This document shows positions 44,291 through 52,329 of a DNA stretch of 58,810 nt, in pieces (position 1 is the first letter of the stretch; every line of letters begins with the position of its first letter). The DNA lies in the NCBI GenBank assembly GCA_030614715.1, contig JAUWTM010000008.1, positions 1 through 58,810 on the forward strand, given 5' to 3'. This stretch comes from Planctomycetota bacterium (GTDB lineage Bacteria; JAJVIF01; JAPKYR01). The position numbers were made by a program, and so were the translations under genes. The notes under the pieces were generated by a model. It had not been told where the DNA came from. It worked only from the letters and a program-made list of their open reading frames with translations, and made no database searches.

Positions 44291-45259
44291 TCACGTTATT
44301 AATGATTTATAGCCTTTCAGCAGCTCAAGGCTGGAAGCCACCGTTTCGTCGTTGATACCATGGAACCTGTATTTTGATGACAACGGAGGCAGGTCCTTGA
44401 CCATACGCTGGGTGGTGACCTTGATCCCGGCCGGCACGAATACCCCTGAGGGTACCGTGACATTCATTATAAGACATCCCGGCTCAATGATCACGTTCTT
44501 TTCTATCCGTGCCCAGAAAACAAGCGATTGCATCCCCAGATAGACTCCGTCGGCTAAATATGCTGGACCGTGAACCTGTGCCTGGGGGCAGATGGAAACC
44601 CTGTTCCCGATGTAAAGCGAGTATTTCCGGTTCCCCACATCGACTATTCTCTGGGTGATCTGCTCACCATTTCTTCGGGTCGGCAGATCCTTAAGTACAG
44701 CACCTTCGAGAATGGCTGCTTGATCGCCAACATAGATGGGTTCGTCGTTGTCTCCGCGGACCATCGCTCCAGCCGCGATGAAGACGTCCTTGCCGACTGT
44801 AACATTTCCCTCGACCATTCCGAGAGGATGCACGAATGATGACTCAGCAATTATCGGCTCACTCACCTTCGACGACCACGACGTAGCGGGACTTGCTGCC
44901 GATCGCCATCGGGATAGCCTATTGTGCAGATCCTCATGGGCGCTTGTCCTTGACTGGCGCTGGACAGGTTCCGGAGCAGGTCGCGGCCTGGATGGTTCCG
45001 GGTGTGAGTATGAAATATCTATCGGTACAGGTTCGATTGTTTGTCCAGGCGCTTCCGTTTCAACCTCAGCCTGCTCGAAGTAATCTTCCTTCCTGGGCAT
45101 GGGTGCAGGTGCATCAGAGCCAATTTCCCCAAGCGTAGTAGGCGGCCTGGACCCTGATCCGAGTTTTACGGGTCCGGATTGTGAGAATAGTGAACCCTCG
45201 GAACCGGTATTTTTTCGATCCGGTGGTTTCTGGTAATCGTCATCTTTCGAATCGTACAT
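44291..45259 (-). CDS. Degenerate gamma-class carbonic anhydrase with disordered N-terminus
   Basis: 322 residues. Residues 1-130 are low-complexity, charged and Pro-rich. Residues about 138-300 form a left-handed beta-helix that tracks Methanosarcina Cam closely (VHPLGMVEGNVTVG, IYVGD, YIGNRVS, QVHGPA, LGMQSLVF, VPAGIKVTTQ). Of the three zinc histidines, His81 is Lys190 and His117 is Pro225; only His122 (His230) remains, so zinc catalysis is not expected. Arg59 is kept (Arg168). GGAGG lies 9 bases before the ATG. It sits between SPOR and HtrA genes. A scaffold role, as for CcmM-type homologues, is an inference. No signal peptide: cytoplasmic. Confidence 0.78.
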   Translation of the reverse strand: MYDSKDDDYQKPPDRKNTGSEGSLFSQSGPVKLGSGSRPPTTLGEIGSDAPAPMPRKEDYFEQAEVETEAPGQTIEPVPIDISYSHPEPSRPRPAPEPVQRQSRTSAHEDLHNRLSRWRSAASPATSWSSKVSEPIIAESSFVHPLGMVEGNVTVGKDVFIAAGAMVRGDNDEPIYVGDQAAILEGAVLKDLPTRRNGEQITQRIVDVGNRKYSLYIGNRVSICPQAQVHGPAYLADGVYLGMQSLVFWARIEKNVIIEPGCLIMNVTVPSGVFVPAGIKVTTQRMVKDLPPLSSKYRFHGINDETVASSLELLKGYKSLIT

Positions 45260-45311
45260 TCAGTTGAACCTCCACAATACTGGAGTCGACCGGGTCGATG
45301 CAGTTGCACTG

Positions 45312-46025
45312 TTAATCGCTCTCGAGCTCAAATACCCAGGCGTCGAATCCCATGCTGCGAATTTCCTCCGCGACACTGTCCGCCTCATCGCGCACATGAT
45401 ATGTCCCGACCTGTACACGGTAACGAATCAGATCGCCGTCGGGATACGTGCTGATGCTCGCATCGTAACCAGCCGTTGTGAGGTCGTGCCATACGTTTTC
45501 AGCGTTCTCACGTTCGGAGAACGTACCAACCTGTATGCGGAATGTCGATGAATCTCCAAGGCTGAAATCAATTCTCTGGTCCGTATCTTCATCTACAACT
45601 GCAGGCTTGTCCGGATCGTCAATTGTATCGTCGACGATCTGGTCGTCAGTTACATCATCAACACTGTCACCAAGAAGCAGGTCGGAATCGAGAACGGTTA
45701 TCTCGACATTGGGCTCATCGCTGGATGCAGGAAGTTCGTCCTCATCCGGATCGGCCCATTCGCGCTGGAACTGGTTCGTCCCGAACTGGTCCGAATCGAA
45801 GCCGAACGAGCCCCTTTCATTGGCGGGATCGAGCATGAATCCCGAGCCGCCCCCGCTGTTATCGCTGTTTACCCCGACATTGTTCTCCCCGATGTTGTCA
45901 CGGGCGAAGGCCATGATGTCTTCGCCGAGTTCCTTGCCGAAGTACATGCTGGTGCCCATACAGATGAGGACCAGTGCCAGCAGGATAATGCTCTTTGTGA
46001 GAAAAGAACTTGATGTCCCGGACAT
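45312..46025 (-). CDS. SPOR-domain membrane protein
   Basis: 237 residues. A membrane helix (about 12-30) is followed by an Asp/Ser/Asn-rich linker and a C-terminal SPOR domain (about 160-235): FRIQVGTFSERENAENVWHDL and YRVQVGTYHVRDEAD are its two half repeats. SPOR domains bind denuded peptidoglycan at division sites, so this is likely a periplasm-facing division or envelope protein. ATG 46025 chosen (AGAGGG upstream); a TTG at 46055 is possible. Gap of 52 bases to the carbonic anhydrase homologue. Confidence 0.85.
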   Translation of the reverse strand: MSGTSSSFLTKSIILLALVLICMGTSMYFGKELGEDIMAFARDNIGENNVGVNSDNSGGGSGFMLDPANERGSFGFDSDQFGTNQFQREWADPDEDELPASSDEPNVEITVLDSDLLLGDSVDDVTDDQIVDDTIDDPDKPAVVDEDTDQRIDFSLGDSSTFRIQVGTFSERENAENVWHDLTTAGYDASISTYPDGDLIRYRVQVGTYHVRDEADSVAEEIRSMGFDAWVFELESD

Positions 46026-46100
46026 TTTCTTGTTTCCCTCTTGACCCGGCTGCAATTCGAATCGGGTACTTTAATACGACCCGCTGCAGCATGTTTTGGA

Positions 46101-47396
46101 TCAAATTTTTTCCTTTAATTCTGTCCTGACAGCACCAACCAGATACAACGACCCCGTAACAAGGATCGCAGAATCATCCGGTGTCGTCCGAGCAGCGATT
46201 TCCATGCTCTCACCAATAGAATCCGCTGTATCAATTTGAATCTGACTCAATTTATCTTTAATGTCAAGTCCTTCCCGGAGCATCCGTCCAAGGTCCGACG
46301 GATCGTGGCATTCCATATCCGGCACGGGGACGAAAATAAACCGTTTTCCACTTCCCCTGAGGGCAGGAATTATCGATTCAATCGATTTCGCAGCCTTCAT
46401 ACCAAAAATAATGGTTCCACTACCCGATGTTTGTTCCGTGAACTCAGAAAGTATGCGAACCAGGCCTGATTCGTTATGTGCGCCATCCAATATCCATAAA
46501 GGTCCACGGTCATAAGGCCTCAGCGTTTCCCACCGGCCGGGTATTCTGGCACTGATCAGCCCCATCCTTACTGAATCCTCACCGATCCCGTCCGGAAACA
46601 TGGAGGGGAGAATATCATTCGCCAGGACATTTAACGCCTGCAGTGCAAGACCTGCATTTAAATGTCTGTACGGCCCCGGCAGTCCGAGGTCATAACCATC
46701 CATCGACATTTCATCGGCTTCGATTAGTCGGACACCATGATCTTTTGTGTAATTCCTGACAGTCTGCATGACTTCCGGGGGATTCAATTGACTGATAAGC
46801 GTTGAGCCATCCCGGACCACGGCCAGTTTCTCTTTCGTAATCTCCTCCAGAGTATTTCCAAGCAGCTCAGTATGATCGTAACCGATTGATGTCAGAACGA
46901 CCAGGTCCGCATCGACTGAGTTTACCGCATCGAGGCGTCCACCCAGGCCAGTCTCCAGCAGTGCAATATCCACGGTTGCGTCATCCGCAGCCACCATGAA
47001 GGCTGCAAAGATAAGCTCGAAGTACGTCGGACGGTCATCCCTTGACCAGCCGTTATCAACAGCTTCCCTGACTCTGCCCAGGCTCGATGCGAACTTCCTT
47101 TCCGTGCTGTCCACACCGTCGATCCGAATCCTTTCAGTCACCGATTCAAGGTGCGGTTTAATATGGCAGGCGACTTTCAGCCCGTGACTCCTGAGCAATG
47201 CGTCCATGAACGCAATAACAGAGCCCTTACCGTTCGTGCCAACGATTGTCACACAGGGGAAATTACCCTCTGGATGGCCGAGTAATTCAAGAAGATGGTT
47301 AATCCTGCCCAGGCCGTAGACACTTTTACCGGGCGGGGCAGTGTCATTGAGGTAATCCTGGGCGTCATTGAATGTCCACGTGCGTGTATCGCTCAA
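46101..47396 (-). CDS. folC: Folylpolyglutamate / dihydrofolate synthase
   Basis: 431 residues, Mur-ligase fold. P-loop TIVGTNGKGSVIAF, the FELIFAAF and LLETGLGGRLDAVN motifs, and SIGYDHTELLGNTLEEI (catalytic His and Lys region) identify FolC. It adds glutamate to dihydropteroate and to folates. Start is TTG 47396, sharing bases with the coaE stop (TTGA), so translation is coupled. Confidence 0.93.
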   Translation of the reverse strand: MSDTRTWTFNDAQDYLNDTAPPGKSVYGLGRINHLLELLGHPEGNFPCVTIVGTNGKGSVIAFMDALLRSHGLKVACHIKPHLESVTERIRIDGVDSTERKFASSLGRVREAVDNGWSRDDRPTYFELIFAAFMVAADDATVDIALLETGLGGRLDAVNSVDADLVVLTSIGYDHTELLGNTLEEITKEKLAVVRDGSTLISQLNPPEVMQTVRNYTKDHGVRLIEADEMSMDGYDLGLPGPYRHLNAGLALQALNVLANDILPSMFPDGIGEDSVRMGLISARIPGRWETLRPYDRGPLWILDGAHNESGLVRILSEFTEQTSGSGTIIFGMKAAKSIESIIPALRGSGKRFIFVPVPDMECHDPSDLGRMLREGLDIKDKLSQIQIDTADSIGESMEIAARTTPDDSAILVTGSLYLVGAVRTELKEKI

Positions 47397-47995
47397 CCCA
47401 TCATCCCTTCCAGTGCTTCGTCAATCTGCTTTTCAACGTCTTCGAATTTTCCGTCGGTTCTTATTACCACATGGGACATTTCAATTTTCAGTTCGTCCGC
47501 CATCTGGTTATCCATCCGTGCGAGAATGGCCTCTTCCGATGCACCGTCACGGCTCATCGCCCTGGCGAGGCGAAGCTCCTTGGGCGCGTAACAGAGCCAG
47601 ATCCGGTCGACATTCACTGATTTTGTTATTTCGAACAGGAGAGGTATGAGGATAAAAACCCAATCCTGCCCGGACTCCCCGGCAGTCCTGTGATATGCAT
47701 CCTGAATGGCAGGATGGAGAATGCATTCAAGGGCACGAAGTTTATCGGGATCGCTGAAAACAACGGACGCCATCTTTGTACGATCGAGTGAACCGTCCTT
47801 GCCCAACATGTAATTCCCGAACACGGCCACGATCTGTTCAAGGATCGGTGAACCTGCCTTAGTCAGTTCACGTGCGATCACATCGGTATCCAGGACCGTA
47901 TAACCCCGGGATTCAAGCATCCGGCCGACCGTGCTCTTGCCGGATCCGATCCCTCCGGTAAGTCCTACAATTTTGTATGTCCTCTCTGATACCAT
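47393..47995 (-). CDS. coaE: Dephospho-CoA kinase
   Basis: 200 residues, the usual size. P-loop GLTGGIGSGKSTV at residues 10-22, DTDVIARELT and HPAI motifs are typical. Last step of CoA synthesis: phosphorylates the 3'-OH of dephospho-CoA. The ATG at 47995 lies only 7 bases after a strong terminator hairpin, and the ribosome site is poor (TTGG), so expression may rely on read-through from rpsA. Confidence 0.95.
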   Translation of the reverse strand: MVSERTYKIVGLTGGIGSGKSTVGRMLESRGYTVLDTDVIARELTKAGSPILEQIVAVFGNYMLGKDGSLDRTKMASVVFSDPDKLRALECILHPAIQDAYHRTAGESGQDWVFILIPLLFEITKSVNVDRIWLCYAPKELRLARAMSRDGASEEAILARMDNQMADELKIEMSHVVIRTDGKFEDVEKQIDEALEGMMG

Positions 47996-48001
47996 TCCAA
48001 T

Positions 48002-48025
48002 TAAAAACCCGCCGTCAGGCGGGTT
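48002..48025 (-). terminator. Terminator hairpin between rpsA and coaE
   Basis: Stem AACCCGCC/GGCGGGTT with loop GTCA and a T-run on the minus strand. It ends rpsA but its T-run is inside the coaE leader. Confidence 0.88.
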
Positions 48026-48058
48026 ACATTGTATTCAAATCAAAATGCTATGACCAGC

Positions 48059-49840
48059 CTATTCAATCGGAGTTCCATCCATTTCAGATCCGAGTTTTAC
48101 ATCCGGATCAGTTTTCTTAGCTGGAGCCTTCTTGGATTTTACCTTTTTGACTTCAGGTTCTGCGGGAGCCTCAGCCTCTTCAGCGGATGCTTCAGCTTCT
48201 TTGGTGGATGCTTCAGTCTCTGCGGCAGGTTCCTCGTCAGGTGCCTCAGGAGTTGCTTCAGGTTTGGCGTCCTCAACCGGTTCAGTTGCAGCTGCCTTAT
48301 CCTCGACAGGCTTGGTCTCACTGTCCGGGGCTTCTGCAAGTGCAGTTGATTTTTCCGGCTCAGCTGGAGTTTCCTCTGATGGAGTTTCTTCGGCTGGAGT
48401 TTCTTCTGCTGGAGTTTCTTCGGTCGACTCAGGCGCAGCTGCCTTAGTTTCCTTTTCTTTGGGAGCCTCAGATTCAGCGGACAAATCGATATCCGCATCC
48501 TTCAAGGCGTCCTGAAGCTGCGTTGCGAAGACGTTCTGGAGATCGCCCTGCCCTTTCATAAATTCCGCAACCTCTGCACGACGTTGTGCGTCGACAGCTC
48601 TCTTGACCGACAGCTTGATCCTCCTGTTCTTCTTGTCGATGTTGAGGATCTGGACATTGACCTTATCGCCCTGGTTGAAAACCTCCTTGGCGTGGGAGAT
48701 CTTGTTTTCAACCAGTTCACTGATATGGGCCAGTCCCTCAAAATAATCGTCCAGCTTTATGAACGCGCCAAAATCGGCTGTCCTGACAACTATGCCCTCA
48801 ACAACCGTTCCGGCCTTGAATTTATCGGTGATCGTATCCCACGGGTTCGGAAGGAGCTCCCGTCGACCCAGGCTGATACGTTTCTTGTTCTTATCGAGTT
48901 TGAGGATCTTGACCTTGATCGTGTCGCCCTCTTTCATGACCTCGCTCGGATGCTTGATGCGCCCAAGGCTCATTTCCGATATGTGCAGCAGACCCTGGAG
49001 TCCGCCTACATCCACAAACGCGCCGTAGTTTGTCATCTTGATGACCTTGCCGTCAACTACCGTACCAACATCGAGAGAGTCATACAAATGATCGCGTTCG
49101 CGTGTGAGATCCTCTTCAAGTATCACACGCCGGCTGACAACGATCTTCGGATGCGGCTTCGCATCGCGATCGTAATCGACCACTTTGACGTCGAATTTCT
49201 GACCGACATACTGCTCGAGATCGTCAATGCGACGAATATCAATGAGGCTTTGAGGCAGGAACGCGATTGTTCCGATATCGACCAGCAGCCCGCCTTTTAC
49301 AGCGCGGAAGCCTGTTGCCTGAAGGCGTGTACCTTCCTTCAGTGACTCCTCGACCTTCGCCCATACGAGACGCTGGTCTGCGCGACGCTTGGAAAGCTTA
49401 CACTGGCCCTCTTCATCTTCGTCAATGATTACTACACTGACCTTATCGCCTACGGCAAAGTCGCCCATGTTGGGATTCGGTCCGATGCTGATCTCGTCAC
49501 GCTTGATAATGCCTTCGGTCTTGGTGCCGATATCGACAATTAATTCATCTTCGGCCACCTGCACGATTGTTCCCTCGATGAGATCGCCACGTTTGTGTGT
49601 TTTCATGGCATCCATCTGTGCAAGAGCCTGCTCGATTGGATTGACCGGCTCCTCGGCCGGTTTCTCCTCGATTACCGGCATCTCGGGAGGATCGGTAACA
49701 TCGGTTGTGACAGCGGCTGTTTCCTCAGTTTTTTCCTCAACTGCTGCCTGTTCGGGTTCAGCCTGTACGGGCTGTTCGGTTGTTTCCGGAGTCGAATTGG
49801 TTTCCGGGGTTTCTTCTGGAACCTGTGATTCGATAGACAC
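48059..49840 (-). CDS. rpsA: 30S ribosomal protein S1 with acidic tails
   Basis: 593 residues from GTG 49840 (AAGGA 8 bases upstream; a longer in-frame start at 49888 lacks one). Four S1 RNA-binding domains are visible (about 84-400), the last two with the canonical GxVVxGxVxxxxxxGAFVxxxxxxGLxHxSE pattern. An N-terminal tail of about 80 residues and a C-terminal tail of about 150 residues are rich in Glu, Pro, Thr and Ala with tandem EETPA units, then a Lys-rich patch. It helps the 30S subunit bind mRNA. E. coli S1 has six domains; four are usual in many phyla. Confidence 0.93.
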   Translation of the reverse strand: MSIESQVPEETPETNSTPETTEQPVQAEPEQAAVEEKTEETAAVTTDVTDPPEMPVIEEKPAEEPVNPIEQALAQMDAMKTHKRGDLIEGTIVQVAEDELIVDIGTKTEGIIKRDEISIGPNPNMGDFAVGDKVSVVIIDEDEEGQCKLSKRRADQRLVWAKVEESLKEGTRLQATGFRAVKGGLLVDIGTIAFLPQSLIDIRRIDDLEQYVGQKFDVKVVDYDRDAKPHPKIVVSRRVILEEDLTRERDHLYDSLDVGTVVDGKVIKMTNYGAFVDVGGLQGLLHISEMSLGRIKHPSEVMKEGDTIKVKILKLDKNKKRISLGRRELLPNPWDTITDKFKAGTVVEGIVVRTADFGAFIKLDDYFEGLAHISELVENKISHAKEVFNQGDKVNVQILNIDKKNRRIKLSVKRAVDAQRRAEVAEFMKGQGDLQNVFATQLQDALKDADIDLSAESEAPKEKETKAAAPESTEETPAEETPAEETPSEETPAEPEKSTALAEAPDSETKPVEDKAAATEPVEDAKPEATPEAPDEEPAAETEASTKEAEASAEEAEAPAEPEVKKVKSKKAPAKKTDPDVKLGSEMDGTPIE

Positions 49841-50076
49841 GCTAAAATTCCTTCGCTCGACATTGAGCTCGCTGAGAGCCCAATTCACGCTTTTATGTTT
49901 TAGTTATGTTGATTGGACACGTTCAACCAACACGTCACCACCGGATGACGTGAAGTGGAAGGGTACCACATTATAATGAATATGTCACCCGGAATTTAGT
50001 GCGTGAAGTAAAAAAATACTAAAATGGATGGAGCCAGCAAAGAACCCATGATATTTACAATGACCGACCTGTTTTT

Positions 50077-51132
50077 TTACCGGCCCCCGTACAGATATTC
50101 CATGACAATGTGAAGGCTGACGTCACGCTCGATTTCCACTCCTTCAGCGTTTGTCAGAACAAATACGAGATTCTCGGACGTCAGGTCGGTCTTAAGTGGG
50201 ATACCTCTTTCGATGCTGAAATAGCATGTCGACCTGAGCCCGCCGGTACCGGCAATCCAGGCGAGCGGCACCCCTTCAGGTGCAATTTCAATATCAATTT
50301 CCTCTTCGCCACGCAGGACGACCAGTACGAGTGAAACTTCAGGAACCAGTTGCGGGAGGATTTCCTCGAGACCTCCCCATGCACGAATCCTCTGCCCTTC
50401 TGCCTCGATAATGAGATCGCCCGGTTCGATTCCTGCTTCGTGTGCCCGTGAATCCTCAACAACACCTCCGATGGGAGCTCCCTGCCCTGCTTGTTCCGAT
50501 TCTGACGGAGGGTCGCCCTGCACAAGCCCGAGAAAAGGCATGAACGATTGTGCGCCATCATCCAGGGCAACTTCGTACGTTGTCTCTATCAACGCACAAA
50601 GCTCACCATCGTAATTTGAGATCGATGTCACGGTCGAATCGAAAGTGAAAGGGATCGCCGCCACGTTCGGGTCAGGCAGAATTCCGATCGGTCCACCAGA
50701 CCATGTCGTTCCTTCAACAACAGGACCATCCGGCAGGATCGGGATATTGTAAAACACCGGGAACGGCTGCCCCGTTGCTACGTCAGTGTGACCCAGCTCG
50801 TCGATAGTGTACGGGAAATCCGGCCAGTACGACCTCTGGAATCGAATACCGAGCCGAGCGCCGTCAGGGACTGTCTCACCCTCAGCAATGACCTGGTACA
50901 ATCCGCCATCGAACGAATCGAACTGGATGGTGAAATTTTCAGCTGTGCCAACGTAGTTGTCACCTAGCAGTCCGGTTGTCGACACACGATATGTGTATGA
51001 CCGTCCGGTTTCCGGCGACCACTTGAGGAGATATGAATCATCGTCCTGGGCAAACGTCGGTGATGAAAGCAGGCAAAGGATTAGTACGACCGGGAAAATA
51101 GTTACGTGGAGAAATGTAATTCTGGTGGACAT
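50077..51132 (-). CDS. Secreted protein with C-terminal-half PDZ domain
   Basis: 351 residues. Signal peptide 1-28 (ends TFA), then a beta-rich domain (about 32-200) where phrases such as YTYRVSTTG and VEGTTWSGG recall DUF6263-like secreted proteins. A PDZ domain follows at about 213-285 (IGGVVEDSRAHEAGIEPGDLIIEAEGQ), then a beta-rich tail. No protease domain. Periplasmic or surface binding role is likely. The gene stands alone with an upstream TATAAT-like box near 51203. Confidence 0.68.
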   Translation of the reverse strand: MSTRITFLHVTIFPVVLILCLLSSPTFAQDDDSYLLKWSPETGRSYTYRVSTTGLLGDNYVGTAENFTIQFDSFDGGLYQVIAEGETVPDGARLGIRFQRSYWPDFPYTIDELGHTDVATGQPFPVFYNIPILPDGPVVEGTTWSGGPIGILPDPNVAAIPFTFDSTVTSISNYDGELCALIETTYEVALDDGAQSFMPFLGLVQGDPPSESEQAGQGAPIGGVVEDSRAHEAGIEPGDLIIEAEGQRIRAWGGLEEILPQLVPEVSLVLVVLRGEEEIDIEIAPEGVPLAWIAGTGGLRSTCYFSIERGIPLKTDLTSENLVFVLTNAEGVEIERDVSLHIVMEYLYGGR

Positions 51133-51480
51133 GTCCGCGCCTCCGAGTTACCGTTACAGGCAATGTTATGGAAGATTGAAACACAGTGAAGATGGTTCAA
51201 ATATTATATACGGGATCGGCTGTTATTAAAATCAAAAGCGCTGAGAGAAAATACAGGCACTGATGTTTAATTCTTACAGATGAGTAGATTTAAAAAAAAA
51301 TGCATTATTTGTGTGTAATAACTGGACCTTGGAATTCTGGATGGTATAATCTAGCCAAGAGGGTGCTTTTATTTAAAAGTCAGTAACCTCCATTATTAGT
51401 GCTCGTATCACCGATTGAAATTTAACTTCAGTAACAGGTTATGCTGTCGAAGTTAAGAATGGAAATTTGTCGTTTCCTGC

Positions 51481-51509
51481 TTGACAAAGGGTGTAAACTT
51501 TACTATATT
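51481..51509 (+). promoter_or_regulatory. Strong sigma-70 promoter of the XRE-CnaB gene
   Basis: TTGACA and TATATT with a 17-base spacer. The start of transcription should be near 51516, leaving a 5' leader of about 160 bases. Confidence 0.85.
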
Positions 51510-51528
51510 TTATTCGTTGAAAGAAACG

Positions 51529-51610
51529 CTATAAGCTGATAACATGCAGGGATAATGTCGAGGGTGGATTAGTCCAATTATCGATGATTTAACCCCTTGC
51601 AGGCTTATAG
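51529..51610 (+). promoter_or_regulatory. Long stem in the XRE-CnaB mRNA leader
   Basis: CTATAAGC (51529-51536) pairs with GCTTATAG (51603-51610), and inside it TGCAGGG (51545-51551) pairs with CCCTTGCA (51594-51601) with one bulge. Not a known riboswitch to me. Confidence 0.5.
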
Positions 51611-51674
51611 TGAGTATGTTACATTATTTCAAGAGGCATATTAGATCACCATATTAAAGCAGAGGTGATGAGCC

Positions 51675-52208
51675 ATAAATCGCTTACGAGAGTTCCGAGT
51701 AAAAGCCGACAAGTCGCAAATCGAGCTTAGCAGGCTGACTGGAGTGGCGCAGGCCACGATTTCAAACATTGAATCGTGCAACAGGACGCCCTCATACCTA
51801 ACACGGCAGCGCCTAGCTAATGCACTCGGTTACCCTGTCGAGGAGATCTTCCCGAACGAGGACGATCTCGGCGCCAAGAGAAAGCGCAAAAAGGCAAAGG
51901 CAGACGAGTCGAGCATCGCCGATATCCTTCTCGTAAACACCGCATCAAACCTTTCTGCAAGGCTCCTCAACAAGGAAGCCCAGAAAGTAAAAACTGAAAC
52001 GGTGGAAGACGACAAGGTTATTGGTTTCATCTTCAACAACTCTGGCGAGAAGTTGAAGTTTTACCCTGTCCGTATTTTCAAGGGCAATGAATTCGTGGAC
52101 GTCGCTTGCACGGACGCCACCGGGAAATTCGTTTTTGCTGGTTTGAAGGCCGGCAAGTACACTCTCTCTACTGAGGGCAAGACGATAGAGTTCAGGGTAA
52201 AGTCATAA
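51675..52208 (+). CDS. XRE regulator fused to a CnaB/carboxypeptidase-regulatory-like domain, ATA start
   Basis: 177 residues if translation begins at ATA 51675, the first codon but one after an in-frame TGA (51669). The frame then reads NRLREFRVKADKSQIELSRLTG, the exact beginning of an XRE helix-turn-helix; later start codons (CTG 51735, GTG 51744) would remove its first helices. GAGGTGATG upstream can act as ribosome site. After the HTH (to about residue 65) and a Lys-rich linker comes a C-terminal domain (about 125-177) with FVDVACTDATGKFVFAGLKAGKYTLSTEG, a CnaB-like beta sandwich usually found outside cells. Strong promoter, own terminator. A sequencing error of ATG to ATA is the main alternative. 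Confidence 0.75.
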   Translation: MNRLREFRVKADKSQIELSRLTGVAQATISNIESCNRTPSYLTRQRLANALGYPVEEIFPNEDDLGAKRKRKKAKADESSIADILLVNTASNLSARLLNKEAQKVKTETVEDDKVIGFIFNNSGEKLKFYPVRIFKGNEFVDVACTDATGKFVFAGLKAGKYTLSTEGKTIEFRVKS

Positions 52209-52249
52209 GGCTGTAAAGCCGAAACACATTTATTGAATTTCTAATGAAT

Positions 52250-52270
52250 GGGCCATTCGTGGCCCTTTCT
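52250..52270 (+). terminator. Terminator of the XRE-CnaB gene
   Basis: GGGCCA-TTCG-TGGCCC with a UUCG tetraloop and a short T-run, 42 bases after the stop. Confidence 0.8.
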
Positions 52271-52329
52271 CACTTTCATTATTAAGTTCTTTTAATTCTG
52301 ATGTAACAGGAGTGACCAGTGCAATAGAT

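Larger units (their letters stand above)
51133..51674. other. AT-rich 542-base gap with XRE promoter and structured leader
   Basis: No protein gene seen. It contains the leader of the minus-strand PDZ gene, a nested palindrome TTAACTTC...GAAGTTAA (51422-51456), the promoter and a long leader for the plus-strand XRE gene. Confidence 0.7.

Noticed and set aside
48132-48515. Ser/Ala-rich 127-residue frame opposite rpsA
   Set aside because: Low-complexity shadow of the EETPA repeats on the other strand.
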